Assembly (NCBI RefSeq): GCF_014873945.1
Contig: NZ_JADBEC010000001.1
Coordinates: 2,523,501-2,587,500, forward strand
Length of the DNA stretch: 64,000 bases
Origin: Rhizobium viscosum
GTDB lineage: Bacteria; Pseudomonadota; Alphaproteobacteria; Rhizobiales; Rhizobiaceae
Reading direction: 5' to 3'
Under the pieces are notes generated by a model. That model did not search any database, was not told the origin of the DNA, and saw nothing but the letters and a program-made list of their open reading frames with translations. Position 1 is the first letter of the stretch. Each line of letters begins with the position of its first letter. The position numbers and the translations under genes are program-made. Shown one piece after another: positions 30,325 through 38,655 of this stretch.

Positions 30325-30517
30325 CGGGCAGTTCCGCATCTGCCGGGCATCTTGCATAGGCAGCTGCTTTCCGTCCACACCATCGATATTATTTAGGTCA
30401 GGCTTTCCCCGCTTCTACAGTATCGGCTCGAAAATCGGAATCGATTTTCAGAAAGCACGATGCATAGATTCAAGGAGTTAGGGCGTCCTTTGTGCGTCTG
30501 AATGATTGCGCGGCGCG

Positions 30518-31741
30518 CTAACGGCGCAGCGCGTCGAGAAGCGAAAGTGAAGGCTCACCATCCGGCTGCATGCCGAAGCGTTCCTGAACGGCGGCGATGG
30601 CTGCCTTGGAGCCGGAGCCGAAATTGCCGTCGACATCGCCGCTATAATAGCCGAGCGTCTTCAGGCGTGTCTGCAATTCGAACTTCTCGGTGATGTCGAG
30701 CGCACCTTCCGGACGCGGCCAGCGCTGCTGCATGCCGCCAAAGCCGGCAATCTGATCTGCAAGCAGGCCGACGGCTAGCGCATAGCTGTCGGAGGCATTG
30801 TAGTTCTTGATGGTGAAGAAGTTCGCCGTCATCAGGAAGCCCGGACCATCGCTACCTGCCGGCATCTTCAGCATGGCGCGGGTATTGCCATCCTTGAAAG
30901 GCTTGCCGTTCGGACGTTTCAGACCGAGGGCAGCCCACTGGGCGAGCGTGCGCGTCTTGCCGACCTGCTGGGCGACAGATGCGGGTACTGCGACCTCGTA
31001 GCCCCAGGTTCTGCCAGCGTCCCAGCCATTCTTCATGAGGAGATTGGCCGAGGTCGCCAGCGCGTCGGGCACGGAATTCCAGATGTCGCGATGGCCATTG
31101 CCGTCAGCGTCCACTGCATAGAGAAGATAGCTTGTCGGAATGAATTGGGTGTGGCCCATGGCGCCGGCCCAGGAGCCGGTCATTTCCTTGGCGGGCACGT
31201 CACCGTTCTGCAGGATCTTCAGCGCTGCGATCAACTGCTTCTTGGCAAACTTCGCACGCTTGGGATCGGCATAGGCAAGCGTCGCCAATGCGCGCGGCAC
31301 ATAATGAAGGCGCTCATCCTTAGCGAGAACTGCTCCGTAATTTGATTCCATCGACCAGATGGCGAGCAGAATCGATTTGTCGACGCCGAAGTGGCGCTGG
31401 ATTACATCCAGCGTCTTGGCATGCTTGGCGGCCATCTTGCGACCGATTTCCACAGTGTAGGGATTGACGCGGGAATCGATGTAATCCCAGATTTTAGATG
31501 TGAATTCAGGCTGATAGGTTGCCTTTTCCAGCACGGTGGGATCAGGTTCGCTTACCCCAGAAAAGGCTTTCTGATAGGTTGCCTTACTGATGCCACTCTG
31601 GGCGGCAGTTTGGTAGAAGTCCGCGATCCATTTCTGGAACCGGGCATCCGCTTTTGCGTTATTGGGGGCCAGTCCGGTCGCGGTGGCGACAACGAGGGCG
31701 AGAGCAAGACCACGAAGGGAGTTTATATATTTCTGGGTCAT
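30518..31741 (-). CDS. Lytic murein transglycosylase (MltB-like) with peptidoglycan-binding domain
   Basis: A 407-aa periplasmic enzyme that cleaves the MurNAc-GlcNAc bond of peptidoglycan to form anhydro-muramic ends. Signal peptide residues are 1-31 (ending NAKADA). The SLT_2 (MltB-type) domain covers about 35-330, with catalytic Glu132 in IWSMESNYG, and AGAMGHTQFIPTSYL is the conserved second motif. A C-terminal PG_binding_1 domain (about 345-405) has QTRLKTLGYYSGDVDGNFG. There is no lipobox, so it is soluble rather than lipid-anchored. Confidence 0.93.
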   Translation of the reverse strand: MTQKYINSLRGLALALVVATATGLAPNNAKADARFQKWIADFYQTAAQSGISKATYQKAFSGVSEPDPTVLEKATYQPEFTSKIWDYIDSRVNPYTVEIGRKMAAKHAKTLDVIQRHFGVDKSILLAIWSMESNYGAVLAKDERLHYVPRALATLAYADPKRAKFAKKQLIAALKILQNGDVPAKEMTGSWAGAMGHTQFIPTSYLLYAVDADGNGHRDIWNSVPDALATSANLLMKNGWDAGRTWGYEVAVPASVAQQVGKTRTLAQWAALGLKRPNGKPFKDGNTRAMLKMPAGSDGPGFLMTANFFTIKNYNASDSYALAVGLLADQIAGFGGMQQRWPRPEGALDITEKFELQTRLKTLGYYSGDVDGNFGSGSKAAIAAVQERFGMQPDGEPSLSLLDALRR

Positions 31742-31945
31742 CGGCAGTCGTATCCGTCATCTTCAGTTTTAGCCTGGGCGGTACGTCATGTCCGTCCTAC
31801 GCCGAAATTACAGGAACGGAGTCAACAAATTCTTTACCATGCCCGGCCGGTCCAGTCACCATTTGCAAAACGGTAGCAATTCTATACTAGTTCAAATCGA
31901 TGTAGCGTTTCGTTAAAAGCGGTATAGTCAAAACAGGAGGCCGGT

Positions 31946-32833
31946 GTGGCTCTGAATAAGAAAGTTCGTAAGGCAGTATTTCCAGTCGCAGGTCTGGGAA
32001 CGCGGTTCCTTCCAGCCACTAAAGCGGTTCCAAAGGAAATGCTGACTGTCGTCGATAAACCAATCATTCAGTATGTTGTCGACGAAGCACTTGAAGCAGG
32101 CATTGAACATCTGGTTTTTGTTACTGGCCGTAACAAGCATGTCATCGAAGATTACTTCGATATTCATTTCGAACTTGAGCAGACGCTCAAGGAGCGCGCC
32201 AAGAAGGCGGAGATCACCCTGCTGCAGCAGCAGCTTCCCAAGGCAGGCACGGTGAGCTTTACCCGTCAGCAGGAGCCGCTCGGCCTCGGCCACGCCGTCT
32301 GGTGTGCCCGCGAGATCGTCGGCGACGAACCTTTCGCACTTCTTCTTCCCGACATGATCATGAAGGATCAAAAGGGTTGCATGAAGGGCATGATCGAACT
32401 TTATGAGCACAGCGGCGGCAACATCATTGCCGTTGAAGAGTGCGCTCCCGACCAGGCTCACAAGTACGGTATCGTCGGCGTTGGCGACGCCATCGGCGAA
32501 GGTTTCCGCATCACCGGCATGGTCGAAAAGCCGGCCAAGGGCACGGCGCCGTCCAATTTCTTCATCAACGGCCGCTACATCCTGCAGCCGGAAATCTTCA
32601 AGATCCTGGAAACCCAGGAACGTGGCGCCGGCAACGAAATCCAGCTCACCGACGGCATGCTGAAGCTGCTGAAGGAACAGGATTTCGCAGGCTACCACTT
32701 CAAGGGTGAGACTTACGACTGCGGTGCCAAGGATGGTTTCATCCTCGCCAATGTTGCCTTCGCTCTCGAGCGTGCGGACATTCGCCCGACAGTCGAAGAC
32801 GGCTTCAAGAGCTTGCTCGCCCGCCTGAAATAA
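31946..32833 (+). CDS. galU: UTP-glucose-1-phosphate uridylyltransferase
   Basis: A 295-aa nucleotidyltransferase that makes UDP-glucose, the donor for exopolysaccharide, lipopolysaccharide and glucans (ExoN in rhizobial exopolysaccharide clusters). The nucleotide-binding signature [20 protein letters not shown] is at residues 11-30. [20 protein letters not shown] and the metal-binding LLPDM follow, and EKP and GEIQ-type residues are in the C-terminal half. The GTG start at 31946 has an AGGAGG site five bases upstream. It ends seven bases from the convergent barrel gene. Confidence 0.95.
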   Translation: MALNKKVRKAVFPVAGLGTRFLPATKAVPKEMLTVVDKPIIQYVVDEALEAGIEHLVFVTGRNKHVIEDYFDIHFELEQTLKERAKKAEITLLQQQLPKAGTVSFTRQQEPLGLGHAVWCAREIVGDEPFALLLPDMIMKDQKGCMKGMIELYEHSGGNIIAVEECAPDQAHKYGIVGVGDAIGEGFRITGMVEKPAKGTAPSNFFINGRYILQPEIFKILETQERGAGNEIQLTDGMLKLLKEQDFAGYHFKGETYDCGAKDGFILANVAFALERADIRPTVEDGFKSLLARLK

Positions 32834-32839
32834 AGTTCA

Positions 32840-34372
32840 TCAGCGCTTCACCTTGAGACCTACGCCGGCTCGCCATTTCTGCGAGTCGTCGCCTTCCTTG
32901 CGTGTCGTCAGCTCGTAGCCAAGCGTGCTGGTGAAGTCGAGGTAGCGGTTGATGTTCCAGACAAGACCTGTCGAGGCGGTGTAAACCGTCTCGTCGCTTA
33001 TCGTACTGCCGCTCGGATAATCGCGCAGCGTCACGCCGCCGATAACAGTCGTTACCAGATTATCGCGCAACTGATGATCGACCGTTGTTGTCAACTGATG
33101 CGAGACATAGCCGCTTTCGCCCGCTGCGGTCGAAGGCTGGATGCTGGTTTGAAGGTTGATATTGACATTCGTCCCGCGGATCGGCGACCAGAGCAGGCTG
33201 GCATCGAGTGTTGCCGTATCGATCGATTTCAGCCTGTCATCATCGAAATCCGCCGTCGCATAACCGACCGCGACCTCGCCTTTGAGCTTTTCGCCCATGT
33301 CGACCTGAACGCCGCCCTTGGCGCCGTAGCTGTCCCCCGAACGCTGATAACCTGAGGAATCGGTGCGTTCATCATAATTGGTCTTGCCAACTGACGCTTC
33401 GATGAAGGGAATGAGTGCCGGCGAGAGTTCATAGCCGATGCGGCCTCGCACCGTTCCTGTCGTCTGGTTGCGGTCACTCATGGAGACTGTCGTGCCGTTC
33501 GAGAGCTCGGCATCGGAATAGATCGAGCGGGAAAGCGCAACGGCGGCGGTTCCACGCAAGATGCCGAAGTCGTGCTCGATAGACGCGCCGCCCGTAAATT
33601 CCTGCACATCGGATTGCTGATCGGCGTTGGTGATCGCATCCGGATCGTCCGTATCCTCGCGGTAGAAATTATAGCCGCCGGTGATGTGAGCGACGGTGTC
33701 ATGCATCAGGTCCAACCGCAGATCGCCATTGATCTTGAAGGATGGCTGTTCTTCACCCTCGCCGCTGATGTTCTTCTGCCAGGCGCCCTCGGAGGTGACG
33801 GTTAATTGATGCCGGCTCCAGTCGGAAGTCAGCGTCGCGCCCATATCGGTTTCGAGGAAGCCGCGGCTCTTTTTCGTGCCACCGTCCTTCGTGGTCTCGG
33901 TGTTGATCGTTTGAGTGACGCTCGGGCGCAGTACAAAGCTGCCGAGGGGGATGCCGGGCGTCTGCTCGGTCGAGATACTTTCCGGCACCTTGCGTGCCGG
34001 TGTCTCGTCCAGGCGCGGTTCGCGGGTGTTCAGCCTGCGCATATCCTCGTCGAGGATCGAGCCGGTAATCTCGTCGTCGGGCCGCGGTGTCGGGGTGGGA
34101 GCAGTAGCTGTGTCCGAATCCCGATCCCGCACATTATTGGCAGGAGTAGTCGCGGTATCGCCCGTGTCGCCGAAATCCGGCGCCGAATTGTTCGTGGCTG
34201 CGCCCTGTGTGGCTGTCGTGCGGGAATTTACCGGGCTCGCCGATGCCTGTTGAGACGTCGTCTGCTGCGCGAAAGCATTGGGCGCGACCAACAGGCCGAT
34301 AGCCGTGATGGAGACGGCACGGCTCATGGCGCGGAGCGGCGTCACACTGCTCGTCTGTTGTCCCTGGCCCAT
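32840..34372 (-). CDS. Outer-membrane beta-barrel protein
   Basis: A 510-aa exported protein. The signal peptide ends at about residue 36 (PNAFAQ). A Thr/Pro/Asp-rich low-complexity region (about 40-130) is followed by a C-terminal domain of alternating amphipathic strands (about 145-510) ending in the terminal strand RAGVGLKVKR. It resembles putative beta-barrel porin 2 type proteins of Rhizobiales. The lack of a C-terminal Phe is unusual for a BAM substrate. Function unknown; it may be a structural barrel or a surface-polysaccharide factor given galU and kdsD as neighbours. Confidence 0.82.
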   Translation of the reverse strand: MGQGQQTSSVTPLRAMSRAVSITAIGLLVAPNAFAQQTTSQQASASPVNSRTTATQGAATNNSAPDFGDTGDTATTPANNVRDRDSDTATAPTPTPRPDDEITGSILDEDMRRLNTREPRLDETPARKVPESISTEQTPGIPLGSFVLRPSVTQTINTETTKDGGTKKSRGFLETDMGATLTSDWSRHQLTVTSEGAWQKNISGEGEEQPSFKINGDLRLDLMHDTVAHITGGYNFYREDTDDPDAITNADQQSDVQEFTGGASIEHDFGILRGTAAVALSRSIYSDAELSNGTTVSMSDRNQTTGTVRGRIGYELSPALIPFIEASVGKTNYDERTDSSGYQRSGDSYGAKGGVQVDMGEKLKGEVAVGYATADFDDDRLKSIDTATLDASLLWSPIRGTNVNINLQTSIQPSTAAGESGYVSHQLTTTVDHQLRDNLVTTVIGGVTLRDYPSGSTISDETVYTASTGLVWNINRYLDFTSTLGYELTTRKEGDDSQKWRAGVGLKVKR

Positions 34373-34425
34373 TCAATCCGCGCCTGAAATGCTTCGAAGT
34401 CTTACCCAAGCGTAAAGCCTTGTGG

Positions 34426-34433
34426 TTAACCAT
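34426..34433 (+). promoter_or_regulatory. CtrA-like half site between the barrel gene and kdsD
   Basis: TTAACCAT, the half-site form recognised by the cell-cycle regulator CtrA in alphaproteobacteria, lies in the divergent promoter region. A single 8-mer can occur by chance. Confidence 0.25.
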
Positions 34434-34515
34434 TCGTTGCCGCGCAGGCCGCGCGTTCACACATGGGAAACATTGTCGGGTGGACAGGTAAAGTGAAAAG
34501 GTCTAACGCATTGCC

Positions 34516-35511
34516 ATGATCAGGAGAGCGGTAAAACTCGTCGAAAACAGTGTGCTGGAGTCGGGCAAGCGCACCGTCAGCATCGAAAGACGCGCCCTCG
34601 AGGCGCTGGAACGCGCTTTCGATGACGGGCTTGCCGGGCCCTTTACCCGTGCGATCGAGATGATCGGAGAGAATACCGGCCGCGTGATCGTGACCGGCGT
34701 CGGCAAGAGCGGCCATATCGGCACGAAGATCGCCGCCACCTTCGCTTCGACCGGCACGCCAGCCTTTTTCGTGCATGCGGCGGAAGCCAATCACGGCGAT
34801 CTCGGCATGATCGCCGGCGACGATGTCGTGCTTGCGATCTCCAAGGGTGGCGAGAGCGCGGAACTGAAGAGCATCATTTCCTACACACGGCGTTTTTCCA
34901 TTCCGCTGATTGCCATGACCTGCAGCCCGCAGTCCTCACTGGCGACGGCTGCGGATATCGCGCTGCTGATCCCCAATGAGGAAGAGGCCTGTCCCAACGG
35001 GCTGGCACCAACCACGTCGACGATGATGCAGCTTGCGCTCGGTGATGCGCTGGCGATCTCACTTCTGGATGCGCGTGGCTTCACGGCGACGGATTTCCAT
35101 GTTTTCCATCCTGGTGGCAAGCTGGGTGCGAGCCTGATGCATGTTGCCGACATCATGCATACTGGCGACCGCCTGCCGCTGGTCGCGAAGGGCACGTCCG
35201 TGCCTGACGCGATCAAGGTACTGTCACACAAGCATTTCGGCTGCGTCGGCGTGCTGGATGCGGAGGGTCGGCTTTGCGGCATCGTCACCGATGGTGACAT
35301 GTCCCGTAACCTCAGCCTCAATCTCGCGGAATTGACAGTCGACGACATCATGACGCGCGCGCCGAAGACGGTCAGGCCGACGGTACTGGCAACTGCAGCG
35401 CTGGCGCTGCTCGAGCAATACAAGATCGGCGCGCTTATCGTTATCGATGACGAGCAGCGCCCAGTCGGGCTCGTTCACTTTCACGATCTCTTGCGGATTG
35501 GTGTGGCCTGA
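34516..35511 (+). CDS. kdsD: D-arabinose 5-phosphate isomerase (KpsF/GutQ family)
   Basis: A 331-aa isomerase that converts ribulose 5-phosphate to arabinose 5-phosphate, the first step of Kdo synthesis for lipopolysaccharide. The N-terminal SIS sugar-isomerase domain (about residues 38-190) has TGVGKSGHIGTKIAATFASTG and AISKGGESAELKSI. FHPGGKLGASL connects to two CBS domains (about 205-330). The stop abuts the stop of the convergent NfeD gene with no spacer. Catalytic residues appear intact. Confidence 0.94.
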   Translation: MIRRAVKLVENSVLESGKRTVSIERRALEALERAFDDGLAGPFTRAIEMIGENTGRVIVTGVGKSGHIGTKIAATFASTGTPAFFVHAAEANHGDLGMIAGDDVVLAISKGGESAELKSIISYTRRFSIPLIAMTCSPQSSLATAADIALLIPNEEEACPNGLAPTTSTMMQLALGDALAISLLDARGFTATDFHVFHPGGKLGASLMHVADIMHTGDRLPLVAKGTSVPDAIKVLSHKHFGCVGVLDAEGRLCGIVTDGDMSRNLSLNLAELTVDDIMTRAPKTVRPTVLATAALALLEQYKIGALIVIDDEQRPVGLVHFHDLLRIGVA

Positions 35512-35967
35512 TCAGGTCGGTTCGACGGTCAGGTCGCGGCCGTTGCTCGAAACCACTTTGACCTGCGTTCCCGCCGGAAGATCCGGCCCCATGACCTGCC
35601 ACGTCGTGTCATCGAGACGAATACGGCCGCGGCCTTCGCGGATCGGCTCGCGCAGTGTCGCAGTACGGCCAACGAGGCTCGCGCCTCGCTGATTGAGGAA
35701 CGGCTCATCCGTTGTGGCGTTGCGCAGTGTCAGTCGCCGGCCGATAAGCGTGGCGACGACCGCGAGAATGGCGAAGAGGATCGCTTGAAGTTCCCAGACC
35801 CAGAAGGCGGCGTCCCAGAAGAGCAGTGACAGAACACCGACGGCAAGCGCGGCAAGCCCGATCCAAACCAGGAAGAAGCCGGGCACGATCATCTCGGCGG
35901 CAAGCAGCACGAGGCCTGCCACCCACCAGCTCCATGGCCCAAGTTCGCCGACGATCTTCGCCAGCAT
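35512..35967 (-). CDS. NfeD family membrane protein
   Basis: A 151-aa protein with three to four transmembrane helices in residues about 5-75 and a C-terminal OB-fold (NfeDC) domain (about 88-150) with LVGRTATLREPIREGRGRIRLD. NfeD proteins pair with SPFH proteins in membrane microdomains, and the SPFH gene lies three bases upstream on the same strand. This is the short NfeD form without the ClpP-like protease domain. Confidence 0.92.
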   Translation of the reverse strand: MLAKIVGELGPWSWWVAGLVLLAAEMIVPGFFLVWIGLAALAVGVLSLLFWDAAFWVWELQAILFAILAVVATLIGRRLTLRNATTDEPFLNQRGASLVGRTATLREPIREGRGRIRLDDTTWQVMGPDLPAGTQVKVVSSNGRDLTVEPT

Positions 35968-35970
35968 GGC

Positions 35971-37005
35971 TTATCGCTCCGGATTGGGATTGAATGGATT
36001 GGCCGGAGCCCGGCCGACCAACGGCGTGGAGCGTGCCGGATCTGCCCGCGGACGCGGCGGAGGTGGCGGAGACGGCGGATTGTTGCCTTCCCCAAAGACT
36101 TCCCGGGCAATCGCGCCGATGCCGCCAAGCGAGCCGAGAATGGAAGACGCTTCCATCGGCATCATAACGATCTTGGAATTGGGCGCCGAGCCGATCGAAG
36201 CAAGGGCATCGGTGTATTTCTGGGCAACGAAATAGTTGATTGCGTGGATGTCGCCGGCGGCGATCGCTTCCGAGACCATCTTCGTCGCCTTGGCTTCGGC
36301 TTCGGCCAAGCGTTCGCGGGCTTCGGCGTTGCGGAAGGCGGCTTCGCGCTGGCCTTCGGCCTGAAGGATGGCGGACTGCTTGGCGCCTTCGGCTCTCAGG
36401 ATCTGCGCGTTGCGCGAACCTTCTGCTTCCAGCACCTGGGCACGCTTCTCGCGCTCGGCCTTCATCTGGCGGGCCATCGCGTCGACGAGGTCGCGCGGCG
36501 GCTGGATATCCTTGATCTCGACGCGGGTGACCTTGATGCCCCAAGGCTGCACGGCCTCGTCCACGACGCGCAGCAGCCGGTCGTTGATCGCATCGCGATT
36601 GGAGAGCAACTCATCGAGATCCATAGAGCCCATGACGGAGCGAATGTTGGTCATGGTGAGGTTCAGGATAGCATTTTCCAAGTTGGAGACCTGATAGGCG
36701 GCCTGAGCGGCATTCAGCACCTGGTAGAAGGATACGGCATCGGCCGAGACCGAGGCATTGTCCTTGGTAATCACCTCTTGGGTCGGCACGTTCAGCACCT
36801 GCTCCATCACGTTCATCCTGGCGCCGACGCGTTCGATGAAAGGGGTGATCAGGTTGAGGCCAGGTTCCAGCGTGCGCGTATAGCGGCCGAAACGCTCGAT
36901 CGTATAACGGTAGCCCTGAGGAACCGTCTTGATGCCCGCAAAGAGCACCAGGATGACAAAAACCACCAATACGATCACGACGATATCGAAGCCGCTCAGC
37001 AGCAT
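35971..37005 (-). CDS. SPFH/Band 7 protein (slipin/QmcA-like)
   Basis: A 344-aa membrane protein. An N-terminal transmembrane helix (about residues 6-26) precedes an SPFH domain (about 28-190), with [22 protein letters not shown] and the stretch [22 protein letters not shown] split over a conserved region. A long Glu/Ala-rich coiled coil (about 195-255) and a Pro-rich tail (about 305-344) follow. It is predicted to oligomerise into membrane microdomain scaffolds and to act with NfeD, encoded directly downstream in the same operon. Confidence 0.94.
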   Translation of the reverse strand: MLLSGFDIVVIVLVVFVILVLFAGIKTVPQGYRYTIERFGRYTRTLEPGLNLITPFIERVGARMNVMEQVLNVPTQEVITKDNASVSADAVSFYQVLNAAQAAYQVSNLENAILNLTMTNIRSVMGSMDLDELLSNRDAINDRLLRVVDEAVQPWGIKVTRVEIKDIQPPRDLVDAMARQMKAEREKRAQVLEAEGSRNAQILRAEGAKQSAILQAEGQREAAFRNAEARERLAEAEAKATKMVSEAIAAGDIHAINYFVAQKYTDALASIGSAPNSKIVMMPMEASSILGSLGGIGAIAREVFGEGNNPPSPPPPPRPRADPARSTPLVGRAPANPFNPNPER

Positions 37006-37088
37006 GTATTCCTCCCTAAGCCCACCTATCTGACGTGGTGAGTTAGCACGTTCTTTGCAAGGAAGGAATGACGGCCGCGCCTGTCAAA

Positions 37089-37352
37089 TCAGGGTGATAG
37101 GCCTGCATCATCGAGGTCGCTCTTTGTGATGTAGCCGCCCATCAGGCATTTGGTGAGGAACGGCTGATCGTCCGGCTTCAGATTGCTGGTTTTGACATCG
37201 CGGAGGCGAAGCTGACATGCGACCTGACCGACGATGCCTTTGGGAGGGGCGTTGGCATAGACGCGCTGATAGCGCTCCCACGCGAGATAACCGCCAACTG
37301 CGATAACGACCAAGCAGGCAAGGACAAGCAATTTTCTGAAACCCGAAGTCAT
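37089..37352 (-). CDS. Small single-helix membrane protein (hypothetical)
   Basis: An 87-aa protein with a transmembrane helix at residues about 8-26 (LLVLACLVVIAVGGYLA) and a periplasmic or cytoplasmic domain with two Cys (VACQLRL and TKCLMGG). ATG 37352 is preferred because the in-frame extension to 37430 is rich in Arg/Pro and looks non-coding. No family recognised. It is on the same strand as the SPFH/NfeD pair but separated from it. Confidence 0.65.
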   Translation of the reverse strand: MTSGFRKLLVLACLVVIAVGGYLAWERYQRVYANAPPKGIVGQVACQLRLRDVKTSNLKPDDQPFLTKCLMGGYITKSDLDDAGLSP

Positions 37353-37469
37353 AAAATACGTCCAGATCAATAAAGCAGCAGGCCGCGAACCTGCGGGCCG
37401 CAGCCGCGCCTCTGGCGCGATTGCGATCATTCTCTAGATCTGGGGCACAGGGCGCTTTTAGCTATTGCG

Positions 37470-37490
37470 GGCGCCAGAAAATCTGGCGCC
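37470..37490 (-). terminator. Hairpin downstream of hemH
   Basis: A perfect 9-bp stem GGCGCCAGA/TCTGGCGCC with an AAA loop lies 8 bp after the hemH stop. It lacks a clear T-run, so termination may be weak, or the hairpin may protect the 3' end. Confidence 0.5.
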
Positions 37491-37497
37491 GCGTCGA

Positions 37498-38529
37498 TCA
37501 TGCCCAGCCGAGCAGCTCGCGGCGCACGACTTTTTCCAGCACCTGCATGCCGTCTTCACCATCGTTCAGGCAGGGAATATGCGCGAACTGCTCGCCGCCA
37601 TTGTGCTTGAAAGAATGGGCAGCCTGTTCGGCAATCTCTTCGAGCGTCTCCAGACAGTCGGAAACGAAGCCGGGATTCATGACGGCAATGCGCTTGACGC
37701 CGTCCTGCGCCAACTTCTCGACGGTCTTGTCGGTATAGGGCTGCAACCATTCTTCCGGCCCGAAGCGGGACTGGAAGGTAACCATGAAGTTTTCCTTCGT
37801 GAGCCCCAGGCGCTCGCGCAGCAGGCGTCCGGTCTTCTGACACTGGCAGTAATAGGGATCGCCCTGTTGGAAATAGGAGAGCGGAATGCCGTGGAAGGAG
37901 GCGAGCAGTATCTCGGGCTTCCAGTCGAGGGTGGCAAGGTGCTGCTCGACGGATTTGGCGAGCGCTTCGATATAGGTCTCGTCGTCGTGATAGTCCGGCA
38001 CCGTGCGCAATGCCGGCTGCCAGCGCATGGTGAGCAGTTTCTGGAAGGCCTTGTCGTTGACGGTCGCAGTGGTAGCTGCCGCATATTGCGGATAGAGCGG
38101 GAAGAGCAGAATGCGGTCGCAGCCTTCATCCTTCAGCGCTTCGATGCGCGAGGGAATCGACGGCGTACCATAGCGCATTGCCCAGTCGACCTTGACGTTT
38201 GGCAGATCCTTCAGCCGTTCGGCCATGAAATCCGATTGGTTGCGGGTATAGGTGCGCAGCCAGCTCTCGTTCAGATCCTTGTTCCAGATCGTCTCATAGG
38301 CCTTGCCCACCTTCTGCGGGCGCGTGTTGAGGACGATGCCGAACAGGATCGGATACCACTTCCAGGGCGACCATTCGATGACGCGCTTATCGGTCAGGAA
38401 TTCGCGCAGATAGCGTCGCATGGACGTGTAATCGGTGCCGTCAGGCGTGCCGAGATTGACCAGCAGGACGCCGACCTTGCCGAATTTGACGGCGGGATGG
38501 TCCGCCGGGCGGAGTGTAGTATCTGTCAT
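37498..38529 (-). CDS. hemH: Ferrochelatase
   Basis: A 343-aa enzyme inserting Fe(II) into protoporphyrin IX, the last step of heme synthesis. The N-terminal KVGVLLVNLGTPDG is typical. The catalytic His lies in LLASFHGIPLSYFQ and the C-terminal half has the conserved PGFVSDCLETLEEI, with the acidic Glu residues of the metal path. There is a Cys pair at QCQK but no obvious C-terminal cluster ligands. The gene appears monocistronic. Confidence 0.95.
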   Translation of the reverse strand: MTDTTLRPADHPAVKFGKVGVLLVNLGTPDGTDYTSMRRYLREFLTDKRVIEWSPWKWYPILFGIVLNTRPQKVGKAYETIWNKDLNESWLRTYTRNQSDFMAERLKDLPNVKVDWAMRYGTPSIPSRIEALKDEGCDRILLFPLYPQYAAATTATVNDKAFQKLLTMRWQPALRTVPDYHDDETYIEALAKSVEQHLATLDWKPEILLASFHGIPLSYFQQGDPYYCQCQKTGRLLRERLGLTKENFMVTFQSRFGPEEWLQPYTDKTVEKLAQDGVKRIAVMNPGFVSDCLETLEEIAEQAAHSFKHNGGEQFAHIPCLNDGEDGMQVLEKVVRRELLGWA

Positions 38530-38600
38530 TCTGGCCCCAACGCGCTTTCGTGTCTCGCCGGCTCATACGCAGCCTGCCGATCACGGTTCACCCTATAAGA

Positions 38601-38633
38601 AGAAAAGCCGGCCCGGGGAACCCCGGACCGGCT
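38601..38633 (-). terminator. Intrinsic terminator of the 5'-nucleotidase gene
   Basis: AGCCGG...CCGGCT with an inner CGGGG/CCCCG stem (38606-38633) runs into TTTTCTTCTT on the minus strand, about 22 bp after the stop. Confidence 0.88.
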
Positions 38634-38655
38634 CTGATGATCGGGACAAATCGTC

